From Geomesophilobacter sediminis (GTDB taxonomy: Bacteria; Desulfobacterota; Desulfuromonadia; Geobacterales; Geobacteraceae): a stretch of DNA of 64,000 bases. Under the pieces are notes generated by a model. It ran no database searches. It was not told the origin of the DNA and was given only the letters and a program-made list of their open reading frames with translations. The position numbers and the translations under genes are program-made. This document shows positions 57,199 to 64,000 of this stretch, in pieces (positions within the stretch are counted from its first letter, which is position 1; the number at the start of each line of letters is the position of its first letter). The DNA lies in the NCBI RefSeq assembly GCF_016458275.1, contig NZ_JAEMHM010000003.1, forward strand, positions 186,001-250,000. Reading direction: 5' to 3'.

Positions 57199-57228
57199 AA
57201 TATACAGGAGTATTGAAGATTGTGTCAA
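57199..57228 (-). promoter_or_regulatory. Candidate sigma-70 promoter of the ior-paaK-liv operon
   Basis: On the minus strand TTGACA (57228-57223), 18 bases, then TATATT (57204-57199). The leader to the iorA ATG would be about 35 bases. Confidence 0.6.
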
Positions 57229-57404
57229 CATCAACTTGCGTTTTAGTAAGGGTTGTGAGTGCTGCTTTTTCTCATTGCAGCAATTAGTTCAGAGTTTTAA
57301 CCTGAGGGAAACAAGCGAAGGCAAAAGCTACGACATTGGTCCGAAAACGGATACGGTATACTGTTCCGGTTCCCCGGAAAACAAAGGCGCGAAGGAGCCC
57401 CGAC

Positions 57405-57740
57405 ATGGTCCATATTCTCCTGCACTGGCTGATTTCCGCAGTCGCCATCATCATCACCGCGTACCTGCTTCCCGGCATCCGGCTCTCCGGGTTTGGAGCG
57501 GCGCTTGCCACCGCGGTCGTCCTCGGCTTCATCAACGCCTTCATCCGGCCGCTGATCCTCCTGCTCACCCTGCCGTTCAACATCCTCACCCTGGGGCTCT
57601 TCACCCTGGTGATCAACGCGCTCCTCATCCTGCTCACCAGCGCCCTGGTCCCCGGCTTCCAGGTGGCCGGGTTCGGTTGGGCGCTTTTATTCAGCGTGGT
57701 TTTATGGCTGGTAAACCTCGTCCTGAGGCTGCTGCCGTGA
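57405..57740 (+). CDS. Phage holin family 4/YvlD-like membrane protein
   Basis: An 111-residue membrane protein with four hydrophobic helices. The motif FINAFIRPLILLLTLPFNIL (about 45-64) and GLFTLVINALLILLTS identify the YvlD/holin-4 superfamily. Despite the name there is no phage context; the role of these housekeeping membrane proteins is unknown. AAGGAG precedes the ATG. Confidence 0.87.
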   Translation: MVHILLHWLISAVAIIITAYLLPGIRLSGFGAALATAVVLGFINAFIRPLILLLTLPFNILTLGLFTLVINALLILLTSALVPGFQVAGFGWALLFSVVLWLVNLVLRLLP

Positions 57741-57942
57741 CGGATGTCGCTCGGGCTTGGCAAGCGGCATCCGCCTCCCCCGTCGCCTCGACCAGGGAAT
57801 TATTTTTTTCCCCGCCGGGGAAATCCGGAGATATTTCTGAAGTTTTTTCTCCTGTTGCCGATAAATGGCTGGTAGCGGAACAATTTTCCAACGACTGCCG
57901 GCTGGGCAGTCATTGCGTACTGTCTCACCTAACGAGTGTTCA

Positions 57943-58479
57943 ATGAAGAAAAACGCCGCGACATATTCAAAGAGAACCAGGGCAGTGAGCGCAGCAGTGA
58001 GAAGCCGCCTCCTTCCAGGCGACCGTTTGCGCCGGAAGAGCCAGGGCGGGTTCACCATGGTGGAGCTCGTGATCGTCGTCGCGATCCTGATCGCGCTCAC
58101 CCTCATGGTTTTACCGACCCTCAAGACCATGAAGGACCTGGCGCGCCAGACGCGGGCGATGGAGGAGATCCGGGACATCGAGAAGAGCGTCAATGCCTAC
58201 GCCATCGACAAGGGTGTCCTCCCCAACAACCTGAGCGAAATCGGTTTGCAGGGTGGGGTGCCGCTGGATCCCTGGAAGCGTCCCTACGTCTACGTGAACC
58301 TTGCCAACGGCGGAGCCCCCCGCAAGGACATCGCCCTGGTCCCGCTCAATACCGACTTCGACCTCTACAGCATGGGACCGGACGGGGCCTCCGCCCTCTC
58401 CCTGACCGATTCCACCAGCGCAGACGACGTGGTGCGCGGCGCCAACGGCAGTTTCGTTGGGACCGCCAGCAAATATTGA
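57943..58479 (+). CDS. Type II secretion/type IV pilus-like pseudopilin
   Basis: A 178-residue secreted filament subunit. After a long basic leader (about 36 residues) comes the prepilin peptidase site G-FTMVELVIVVAILIAL, with Glu at mature position +5. The mature domain (SVNAYAIDKGVLPNNLSEIG, then PLDPWKRPYVYVNLAN) resembles GspG major pseudopilins. No secretion genes are adjacent, so it is an orphan pseudopilin. The ribosome site is weak (GAG); the leader is longer than the usual 6-20 residues, so a later start is possible although no better one was seen. Confidence 0.85.
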   Translation: MKKNAATYSKRTRAVSAAVRSRLLPGDRLRRKSQGGFTMVELVIVVAILIALTLMVLPTLKTMKDLARQTRAMEEIRDIEKSVNAYAIDKGVLPNNLSEIGLQGGVPLDPWKRPYVYVNLANGGAPRKDIALVPLNTDFDLYSMGPDGASALSLTDSTSADDVVRGANGSFVGTASKY

Positions 58480-58495
58480 TAGGTGATAGACGCCG

Positions 58496-59452
58496 ATGAA
58501 GTGTTCCTGCCCAAAATGCCATGCCGAAATTGAGCTCAACGTCGCCGACGTGACCGAGGCCGGCACCCCCGCGGACTGTCCACTTTGCCAAGCCAAGCTC
58601 GTGGTGCACCGCGAGTCGTTCGGCGCCCGGGTCTACCGTAAGGCCGGCGAGATATCGTGCGGCAACTGCGGCGAAATCCTCGGTCCCCAGACCTACTGCG
58701 CCTCCTGCGGCACCAACTTCCCCGATTACTTCGTGGTGAGCCCCGGTCGGAAACCACTGAGCAAGGTGAAGAAGGTCAAGCTCAGAAGCAGCCCCTTCAG
58801 CAAGCAGATCTCTTTCGGCTGGACCCTGCCCAAACTCCAGCCGACCGCGCCGCGGGACTCCAAACCCTCCGGAGCACGTCCGGCCGCAAAGAAAGGCCCG
58901 GCGGCAAGCAAGCCGATGGTATTGATCCTGGCCGGGATCCTCGTCCTCGTCCTGGCGGGAGGAGGCTACTTCTATTACTCCAGCCGCAAGGCGGCCGCGG
59001 AATACACCCAGAATTTCATCAACACCGCTTATTGCATGCAGACTGCGGCGGATCGCGGGCTCAAGTCATGCGCCAAGCTCGCCGCCGACGCCAAGACCAA
59101 GATGGACGCCGGGCAGACCGCCCCCACCAGGCTTGCCGTCGACGAGGAGCGCGACCTTAAGACCCTCAAGTCGCAAATCGAAGCTCTGATGCAGAAGATG
59201 AAGGAGCCGCCCGAGAAGTACGTTCCGGCCAATGACAAGTTGGGGCGGCTGTACAGCTCGTATCTCAAGGTCAACAACCTTGCGCTCAATCCCCCTGCCG
59301 TTCCCAGCATCCTCGCCGATTCGGCCACCAAGGTCGAAGGTGATTACCAGAGGGTGGTCAAGGACTTCAAGTCCGGCCTCCCCGAGGATCTGGTCAATGA
59401 GCTGCGCCAGGCCTCCAAACGGCACCAGAGCCTGAAACCACTGGTCGACTGA
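58496..59452 (+). CDS. Zinc-ribbon membrane protein of unknown function
   Basis: A 318-residue protein I cannot name. The N-terminus has two zinc-ribbon pairs (CSCPKCHAEIEL with CPLCQAK, about 3-33; CGNCGEIL with CASCGTNFPDYF, about 54-76). A basic, Pro/Ala-rich linker (about 80-135) leads to one membrane helix (about 138-160, VLILAGILVLVLAGGGYFYY). The C-terminal 150 residues are mostly helical and presumably periplasmic. It starts 16 bases after the pseudopilin stop, so the pair may be one operon. A terminator follows. Confidence 0.82.
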   Translation: MKCSCPKCHAEIELNVADVTEAGTPADCPLCQAKLVVHRESFGARVYRKAGEISCGNCGEILGPQTYCASCGTNFPDYFVVSPGRKPLSKVKKVKLRSSPFSKQISFGWTLPKLQPTAPRDSKPSGARPAAKKGPAASKPMVLILAGILVLVLAGGGYFYYSSRKAAAEYTQNFINTAYCMQTAADRGLKSCAKLAADAKTKMDAGQTAPTRLAVDEERDLKTLKSQIEALMQKMKEPPEKYVPANDKLGRLYSSYLKVNNLALNPPAVPSILADSATKVEGDYQRVVKDFKSGLPEDLVNELRQASKRHQSLKPLVD

Positions 59453-59472
59453 CCAGGCAGCGACATAGATCG

Positions 59473-59515
59473 AAACAAAAAGACCCACCGGCAGTCGCCG
59501 TGGGTCTTTTTGTTT
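59473..59515. terminator. Bidirectional terminator
   Basis: AAACAAAAAGACCCAC (59473-59488) pairs perfectly with GTGGGTCTTTTTGTTT (59500-59515) between convergent genes. Confidence 0.88.
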
Positions 59516-59552
59516 GCTCGCCGGGCGGGCACCCCGTGCCCACCGTCGATAC

Positions 59553-60320
59553 CTACTCCCCGATCAGATCATTCACCACGACGCCCGCCATGGTAAGCCC
59601 GAAAATGGAGGGGATGAAGGAGATGCTCCCCAGGATGACGCGCCGGTGCTCGCAGGAGAAGCGCTGGTCGTCCTTGTTGGGACAGATGCAGTTCCCCTTG
59701 CAGCCGCCCGCCTGCTCTTGCTGGGGCCGATACTCCTCGGTGGAGTACACCACTTTTACGTCGTGGGTGATCCCCTTCTTTTTCAGAAGCTTGCGAACCG
59801 AGCGGGCCATGCGGCACTTCTGGGTCTGGGAGATATCGGCGACCTTGATCTGGGTCGGATCGAGCTTTGCCGCGGCCCCCATGCTGGAGATGATGGGAAT
59901 ATTGCGCTCCCGGCAGCTCTGGATCAGGTGTAGCTTGCTGGTGATGTGGTCGATGGCGTCGACCACGTAATCGTAGGGCCCCTCCAGAAGGAAGTCACTG
60001 TTCTTCGCCTCGTAGAAATCCTGGTAAGGGACGACCTCGGTCTCCGGGGAGATCAGGCGCATCCGTTCGGCCATGACCATGGCCTTGGATTTGCCGACCG
60101 TGCCGTCCATGGCATGCAGCTGGCGATTTACGTTGGTAAGGCAGATCTCGTCGAAGTCGACGATGACGATCCGGCCGATACCGGCCCGGCAGAGGGCTTC
60201 GGCGGCGTAGCTGCCGACCCCGCCCAGGCCGAAGATGGCAACGGTGGAGTTTTTCAGTTTTTCGAGTTTGTCGCGGCCGATGAGGAGTTCGGTGCGGGAA
60301 AAACGGTGCAGATGGGACAT
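59553..60320 (-). CDS. tcdA: tRNA threonylcarbamoyladenosine dehydratase (TcdA/CsdL)
   Basis: ThiF/E1-like enzyme of 255 residues. The ATP-binding site is IFGLGGVGSYAAEALCRAGI (about 29-48), followed by VDFDEICLTNVNRQ. A Cys-rich stretch near the end, GGCKGNCICPNKDDQRFSC (about 204-222), precedes the conserved LGSISFIPSIFGLTMAG. TcdA cyclises t6A37 in tRNA in an ATP-dependent way. The Cys-rich stretch could bind zinc and is longer than in the E. coli protein. It is monocistronic. Confidence 0.9.
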   Translation of the reverse strand: MSHLHRFSRTELLIGRDKLEKLKNSTVAIFGLGGVGSYAAEALCRAGIGRIVIVDFDEICLTNVNRQLHAMDGTVGKSKAMVMAERMRLISPETEVVPYQDFYEAKNSDFLLEGPYDYVVDAIDHITSKLHLIQSCRERNIPIISSMGAAAKLDPTQIKVADISQTQKCRMARSVRKLLKKKGITHDVKVVYSTEEYRPQQEQAGGCKGNCICPNKDDQRFSCEHRRVILGSISFIPSIFGLTMAGVVVNDLIGE

Positions 60321-60389
60321 CTAGTTTCTTTCTCCTACGGATACCTTGGTACTGATTCCGATCACTATCTACAGCTCACGGTTTAATGA

Positions 60390-61217
60390 CTACCGCGGGC
60401 AGTCGCTGCACCCCTTGCCGTTTTCCTCGAAGACCTGGTCCATGATCAGTGCCGGTTCTTCCGCGGTCGGCTTGCCCACCACCCGGGCCGGAACGCCGGC
60501 CACCGTGGCATGAGCCGGAACCTCTTTCAGGACCACGCTCCCCGAAGCGACCTTGGACCAGTCGCCGATCTTGACGTTCCCCAGGATTTTCGCGCCGGCG
60601 CCGATCAGGACGCCGTTACCCACCTTGGGATGCCGGTCTCCGCTCTCCTTGCCGGTCCCCCCGAGGGTCACCTCGTGCAGCATCGACACGTCGTCACCGA
60701 CCACCGCGGTCTCGCCGATCACCACGCTGGTGCCGTGGTCGATCAGGATCCCCTTCCCGATCCGCGCCGCCGGATGAATATCCACCGCGAACATCTCGGA
60801 GATCCGGTTCTGCAGGTAGTACGCAAGCGGCTCCCGGCCCTGTTCCCAGAGCCAGTGCGCGATGCGGTAAGACTCCAGAGCGTGGAATCCCTTGTAATGC
60901 AAAAAGGGCTGGGCCAGCCCGCGGGCCGCCGGATCACGGTCCAGAACCGCCGTCAGGTCGGCGCGGATCGCCTCACGGACCTCGGGAGCGCCTCCGAGCG
61001 CCTCCTGGATCACGTCTCTAAGCGACATGGCGGCAAAGTGCGCCGAGGCGAGTTTGGACGCCAGCAGGTAGGAAAGCGCATCCTCCAGGGACGCGTGGTT
61101 GAGTACCGTAGCCTGCAGGTAACTGGCGAGCATCGGTTCCCGGTGTGCAATATCGGCAACCTCGTCGTGAAGCCGGTCCCAGACGGGATCCTCACCGTCG
61201 CGGCTTTTTGCGGTCAT
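60390..61217 (-). CDS. cysE: Serine O-acetyltransferase
   Basis: A 275-residue enzyme forming O-acetylserine from serine and acetyl-CoA for cysteine synthesis. The N-terminal helical domain runs to about residue 140 (HASLEDALSYLLASKLAS). The left-handed beta-helix follows with DIHPAARIGKGILIDHGTSV (His and Asp of the active site) and VTLGGTGKESGDRHPKVGNG. The C-terminus ends in CSDCPR rather than the usual Ile that docks into cysteine synthase. GGAG precedes the ATG. Confidence 0.94.
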   Translation of the reverse strand: MTAKSRDGEDPVWDRLHDEVADIAHREPMLASYLQATVLNHASLEDALSYLLASKLASAHFAAMSLRDVIQEALGGAPEVREAIRADLTAVLDRDPAARGLAQPFLHYKGFHALESYRIAHWLWEQGREPLAYYLQNRISEMFAVDIHPAARIGKGILIDHGTSVVIGETAVVGDDVSMLHEVTLGGTGKESGDRHPKVGNGVLIGAGAKILGNVKIGDWSKVASGSVVLKEVPAHATVAGVPARVVGKPTAEEPALIMDQVFEENGKGCSDCPR

Positions 61218-61469
61218 AATCCCTACTCCTTTTGCCTTAGAGAAAAGGGCAATGAAATAAATTTGCTGTAGTATAGCCTATTCGAAAAAAAGGTGCTCGT
61301 ACTTTCTTTCTGGAATAAAAGGCACAGAAACTGGTAAAGAAAGGAAATAGCAGTCTCATCAATTAGTCCCAAAGACAGTCGGACAATAACATAAAAGACG
61401 TTTCAGCAGACGCGGCTAACCTGAAAGAAAAGAGAACTGACACTAGCCTTGTTTTAACCGAATGCAAAT

Positions 61470-62756
61470 TCAGGGGAGAATATCCTTTTCCCGGTAGATC
61501 GGAAGCACCTGTTCCCTGAACACCGGCAGCCGCAAGGCAAAAAGGATCGCGCCGCAGACGCAGGAAATGCCGCCGATCAGGACGGTGACCGGGGCTCCGA
61601 CGCGCGAGGCGATCGCCCCGGCAAAAAGGCTGCCGAAGGGAGCCATCCCCATGAACGACATGGTAAACAGGCTCATCACCCTCCCCCGCTTGTCGTCCTC
61701 GACGATGGTCTGCAGGATGGTGTTGCAGGAAGCGACCTGGGTCATGGCGCCGTAACCGGAGAACAGCAGGGCGAGCAGCGACAGCCAGAAGTTCCGCGAC
61801 TGGGAGAAACAGGCGATTCCGACCCCGAAAAGTCCGCAGGAAAGCGCGATGATCCGGCCCAGCCCGATCACGCTCTTGCGCGAGGCGAGGTAGACGGTTC
61901 CCGCAAAGGAGCCGACCCCGGCCGCGGCCATGAGAAAGCCGAAGGTGTGGGCGCCGCCGTGCAGCACGTCCCGCGCGAAAACCGGCATCAGGACGGCGTA
62001 GGGCATCCCGGTCAGGCTCATCAGGGAAACCAGCAGCAAGATGGTGCGGATCGGCATGAAAGAGAGAGCGTAGCCGAAACCTTCTTTGAGCTCGTGCAGA
62101 AAGGATCGCGCGGCGGCGCGCGGCGGCGCGGCTTTTAACCGCATGAGGAAGATGGAGGTGAGTACGGCCAGGTAGCTCAGGCCGTTGATCAGAAAGCAGA
62201 CCCCCTCCCCGGCAACGGAGATGACCAGGCCGGCGATGGACGGGCCGATCAGGCGGGCGCCGTTGACCATGGAGGAGTTGAGGGCGATGGCGTTGGCGAG
62301 AAGGCGTTTTTCCTCGACCATCTCCACGACGAAGGACTGGCGCACCGGGATGTCGACCCCGTTCACGGTACCGAGCCACAGGCTCAGCACCACCAGGTGC
62401 CAGACCTGGATGCTGCCGTGAAAAACGAAGAAGGCCAGGAGAAAGGCCTGGAGCATGGCGAAGCTTTGGGTGAGCATCAACAGGCGCCGCCGGTTCCAAC
62501 GGTCGGCGAGGACACCGGCGATAGGAGCGACGACGAAGGTGGGGGCCTGGCTGCAAAAGCCGATGGTACCGAGCAAAAGCGCCGAGCCGGTGAGCCGGTA
62601 CACGAGCCAGCTCATGGCGACCTGCTGCATCCAGGTACCGATCAGCGAGACGCTCTGCCCGAAAAAGAAAAGCCGGTAGTTGCGGGATTTCAGGGCGCGG
62701 AGGATACCGGTCGACTCCTCCGAGACCCCATCCTGCAACCCGTTCAGTCCGTTCAT
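61470..62756 (-). CDS. MFS transporter (EntS/MFS_3-like exporter)
   Basis: A 428-residue membrane protein with about 12 helices. It begins NYRLFFFGQSVSLIGTWMQQ (about 26-45) and carries GVLADRWNRRRLLMLTQ between helices 2 and 3, the MFS signature of the EntS/DUF894 group; many export siderophores or drugs. The ATG at 62756 is preceded by AAGGTGA. The same frame stays open upstream through a 39-bp tandem repeat to 62933, which would add 59 Ala/Pro/Glu-rich residues; I judge the shorter start more likely. TolC-like protein is encoded just upstream. Confidence 0.88.
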   Translation of the reverse strand: MNGLNGLQDGVSEESTGILRALKSRNYRLFFFGQSVSLIGTWMQQVAMSWLVYRLTGSALLLGTIGFCSQAPTFVVAPIAGVLADRWNRRRLLMLTQSFAMLQAFLLAFFVFHGSIQVWHLVVLSLWLGTVNGVDIPVRQSFVVEMVEEKRLLANAIALNSSMVNGARLIGPSIAGLVISVAGEGVCFLINGLSYLAVLTSIFLMRLKAAPPRAAARSFLHELKEGFGYALSFMPIRTILLLVSLMSLTGMPYAVLMPVFARDVLHGGAHTFGFLMAAAGVGSFAGTVYLASRKSVIGLGRIIALSCGLFGVGIACFSQSRNFWLSLLALLFSGYGAMTQVASCNTILQTIVEDDKRGRVMSLFTMSFMGMAPFGSLFAGAIASRVGAPVTVLIGGISCVCGAILFALRLPVFREQVLPIYREKDILP

Positions 62757-62782
62757 GGCGTCACCTTCAGCCCAGCCGGGGG

Positions 62783-62938
62783 CTGGCTCCGCAGCTACCG
62801 GTCCCTCTTTCGTCGCGGGGGCTGGCTCCGCAGCTGCCTGTCCCTCTTTCGCCGCGGGGACTGGCTCCGCAGCTGCCTGTCCCCCTTTCGCCGCGGGGAC
62901 TGGCTCCGCAGGTGCCGGTCCCCCTTTCGACACAAGCT
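62783..62938. repeat. 39-bp tandem repeat, four units
   Basis: Units start CTGGCTCCGCAG at 62783, 62822, 62861 and 62900. Each contains GGGGACTGGC...GCCTGTCCCC-type arms, so each can form a hairpin. The period is a multiple of three and encodes a 13-residue Ala/Pro/Glu/Lys unit if read as the MFS N-terminus. Confidence 0.85.
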
Positions 62939-62972
62939 GTGCTTATGCGCGGGCAGGAGAATCTTACTGCCG

Positions 62973-64000
62973 TTATTTCTTCTTTTCGTAGAGCTGGCCC
63001 GCCTCGCGCTGGGTCACCTGGATCCCCACCCGGTCGAGTATTTCGCCGGTGGAGCGCCAGAGCTGGGTCAGCGAGTTGTTGTAATTGACCACCGCGGTGA
63101 TCTCGTCACCCTGGGCCGCGACGTAGGCCCGAAGGACATCGAACACTTCCTTGGTGGTGGCCAGGCCGACGGCGTTCTTCTTCTGGTAGGCGTCGAGGTT
63201 CGCCTTCGCTGCGGCGACCTCCCGCTTGGTCACGTCGATCTGCTTGTAGTTCGAGGCCAGCGCCCGTATTGCGGTGCGGACCTCGTTGGAAACCGACGCC
63301 TCCAGGTTCTGCAGCTGGGTCTGCGACTGCTCCAGGAGCAGCTTGCTCTTGATGTAGTCGTTTTCCGCCGTGTGGTTCCCCAAGGGATAGCTGAAGGTGA
63401 GCCCCACCCCCCACGCCGGCGCGTCGACCGTGAAGACCTTGCGAACCCCGCCCCCGAAACTGTTGTCGTAGCTCCCCGCACCGACGTTGGCGTTCAGGCT
63501 CAGGTCGGGCTGGGTCCGGTTGCGCGCGACCCGCTGCTGCAAATCGTTGATGGTGACCGCGACCCGCTGGTTCACCAGCTCCGGGCGCTGGCCCAGGGCG
63601 CGTACCACGGCATCTTTTTCCGCCACCGCAAACGGCTCTTCGGTAGGCGGGTCGACGGGCACGATATCGTCGGTGCCGGGAATCTGGAGCTCCAGGCGCA
63701 GCACGTCCATCTGGTCCCGCAACGCCTTCTCCGCGTCGATGATGTTCTTCTCCTGGGTGGCGACGGCGACTTCCGCGCTCAGAATCTCGATCGCCGGGAG
63801 AACGCCCGCCTTCACCCGCCCCTGGGTATCAGTCAGGTTGCGCAGCGCGAAGTTGTAGGCGGCCCGCTGCACCTCGAGGTTCTGGCGCAGGCTGTAGAGG
63901 GTGAAGTAATCCTTGCGCACCTGGTTGACCACGTCGCTCAGCTTGGTGCGGAAGCGGTCCATCGCCCCTTCCTTGCTGTACTTGGCGACGTTGATGGCGA
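62973..64000 (-). CDS. TolC-family outer-membrane efflux protein, 5' partial
   Basis: The C-terminal 340 or so residues of a TolC-like protein; the frame runs off the right edge, so the start and signal peptide are outside. Long amphipathic helices alternate with two short strand segments: SDVVNQVRKDYFTLYSLRQN, then PDLSLNANVGAGSYDNSF and VGLTFSYPLGNH (strands crossing the outer membrane), and a second helical hairpin with SNEVRTAIRALASNYKQ. It forms the exit duct of a tripartite exporter or type I secretion system; its partners probably lie beyond the window. Confidence 0.9.
   Translation of the reverse strand, partial: AINVAKYSKEGAMDRFRTKLSDVVNQVRKDYFTLYSLRQNLEVQRAAYNFALRNLTDTQGRVKAGVLPAIEILSAEVAVATQEKNIIDAEKALRDQMDVLRLELQIPGTDDIVPVDPPTEEPFAVAEKDAVVRALGQRPELVNQRVAVTINDLQQRVARNRTQPDLSLNANVGAGSYDNSFGGGVRKVFTVDAPAWGVGLTFSYPLGNHTAENDYIKSKLLLEQSQTQLQNLEASVSNEVRTAIRALASNYKQIDVTKREVAAAKANLDAYQKKNAVGLATTKEVFDVLRAYVAAQGDEITAVVNYNNSLTQLWRSTGEILDRVGIQVTQREAGQLYEKKK

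Noticed and set aside
62783-62938. Tandem repeat considered as a CRISPR array
   Set aside because: The 39-bp units are directly adjacent with no spacers, and no cas gene is present.

Overview
The window looks like a chromosomal segment of a GC-rich member of the Geobacter family (Geobacterales). The evidence is a PpcA-like triheme c7 cytochrome, a large multiheme cytochrome, two selenocysteine formate dehydrogenases, PAS-rich sensor kinases, Cache/4HB chemoreceptors and dispersed hairpin repeats. This assignment is inferred from gene content; no 16S rRNA or other marker gene is present.

Layout. 1-11 kb: the end of a hybrid histidine kinase, two methyl-accepting chemotaxis proteins, a creatininase-family hydrolase and an unassigned FN3-like protein whose gene is bracketed by two related non-coding repeats (7241-7343 and 8900-9042). 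11-20.3 kb, minus strand: a clade II-type nitrous oxide reductase cluster (nosZ, nosB-like, nosL, nosD, nosF, nosY and a triheme cytochrome), preceded by a NarL-type response regulator and a PAS-GAF-PAS sensor kinase. 20.4-28.7 kb: a radical SAM protein, then a plus-strand Tat-exported selenocysteine formate dehydrogenase (GHI type) with fdhE and a porin. 28.8-32.9 kb: a DUF3311/sodium-solute symporter pair, and a YeiH-type transporter divergent from a LysR regulator. 33-37.3 kb: an ArsR-rhodanese regulator with TlpA, CcdA and a nine-heme cytochrome, a likely redox or sulfur-responsive module. 37.4-44.6 kb: a second selenocysteine formate dehydrogenase (minus strand) with a ferredoxin-like and an NrfD-like subunit but no visible Tat signal, and a divergent GH15 glycosidase. 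44.8-57.2 kb, minus strand: a monoheme cytochrome, then an arylpyruvate/aryl-CoA gene set (iorAB, two paaK-type ligases, an ACT protein and a complete branched-chain/aromatic amino-acid ABC transporter with two binding proteins). 57.4-64 kb: a small membrane protein, a pseudopilin, a zinc-ribbon membrane protein, tcdA, cysE, an MFS exporter and the end of a TolC-like protein.

How it works together. The gene set describes anaerobic respiration: formate and aromatic amino acids as electron sources, and N2O plus probably other acceptors handled through c-type cytochromes. The most interesting points are the c7 cytochrome ending the nos cluster, the two Sec-dependent formate dehydrogenases with matching SECIS hairpins 11 nt after each UGA, the ArsR-rhodanese protein lacking the usual catalytic cysteine beside a cytochrome carrying a CX8CH motif, the repeat-bracketed FN3 gene, and several families of hairpin repeats. 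No tRNA, rRNA, CRISPR array, transposase or phage gene was seen.
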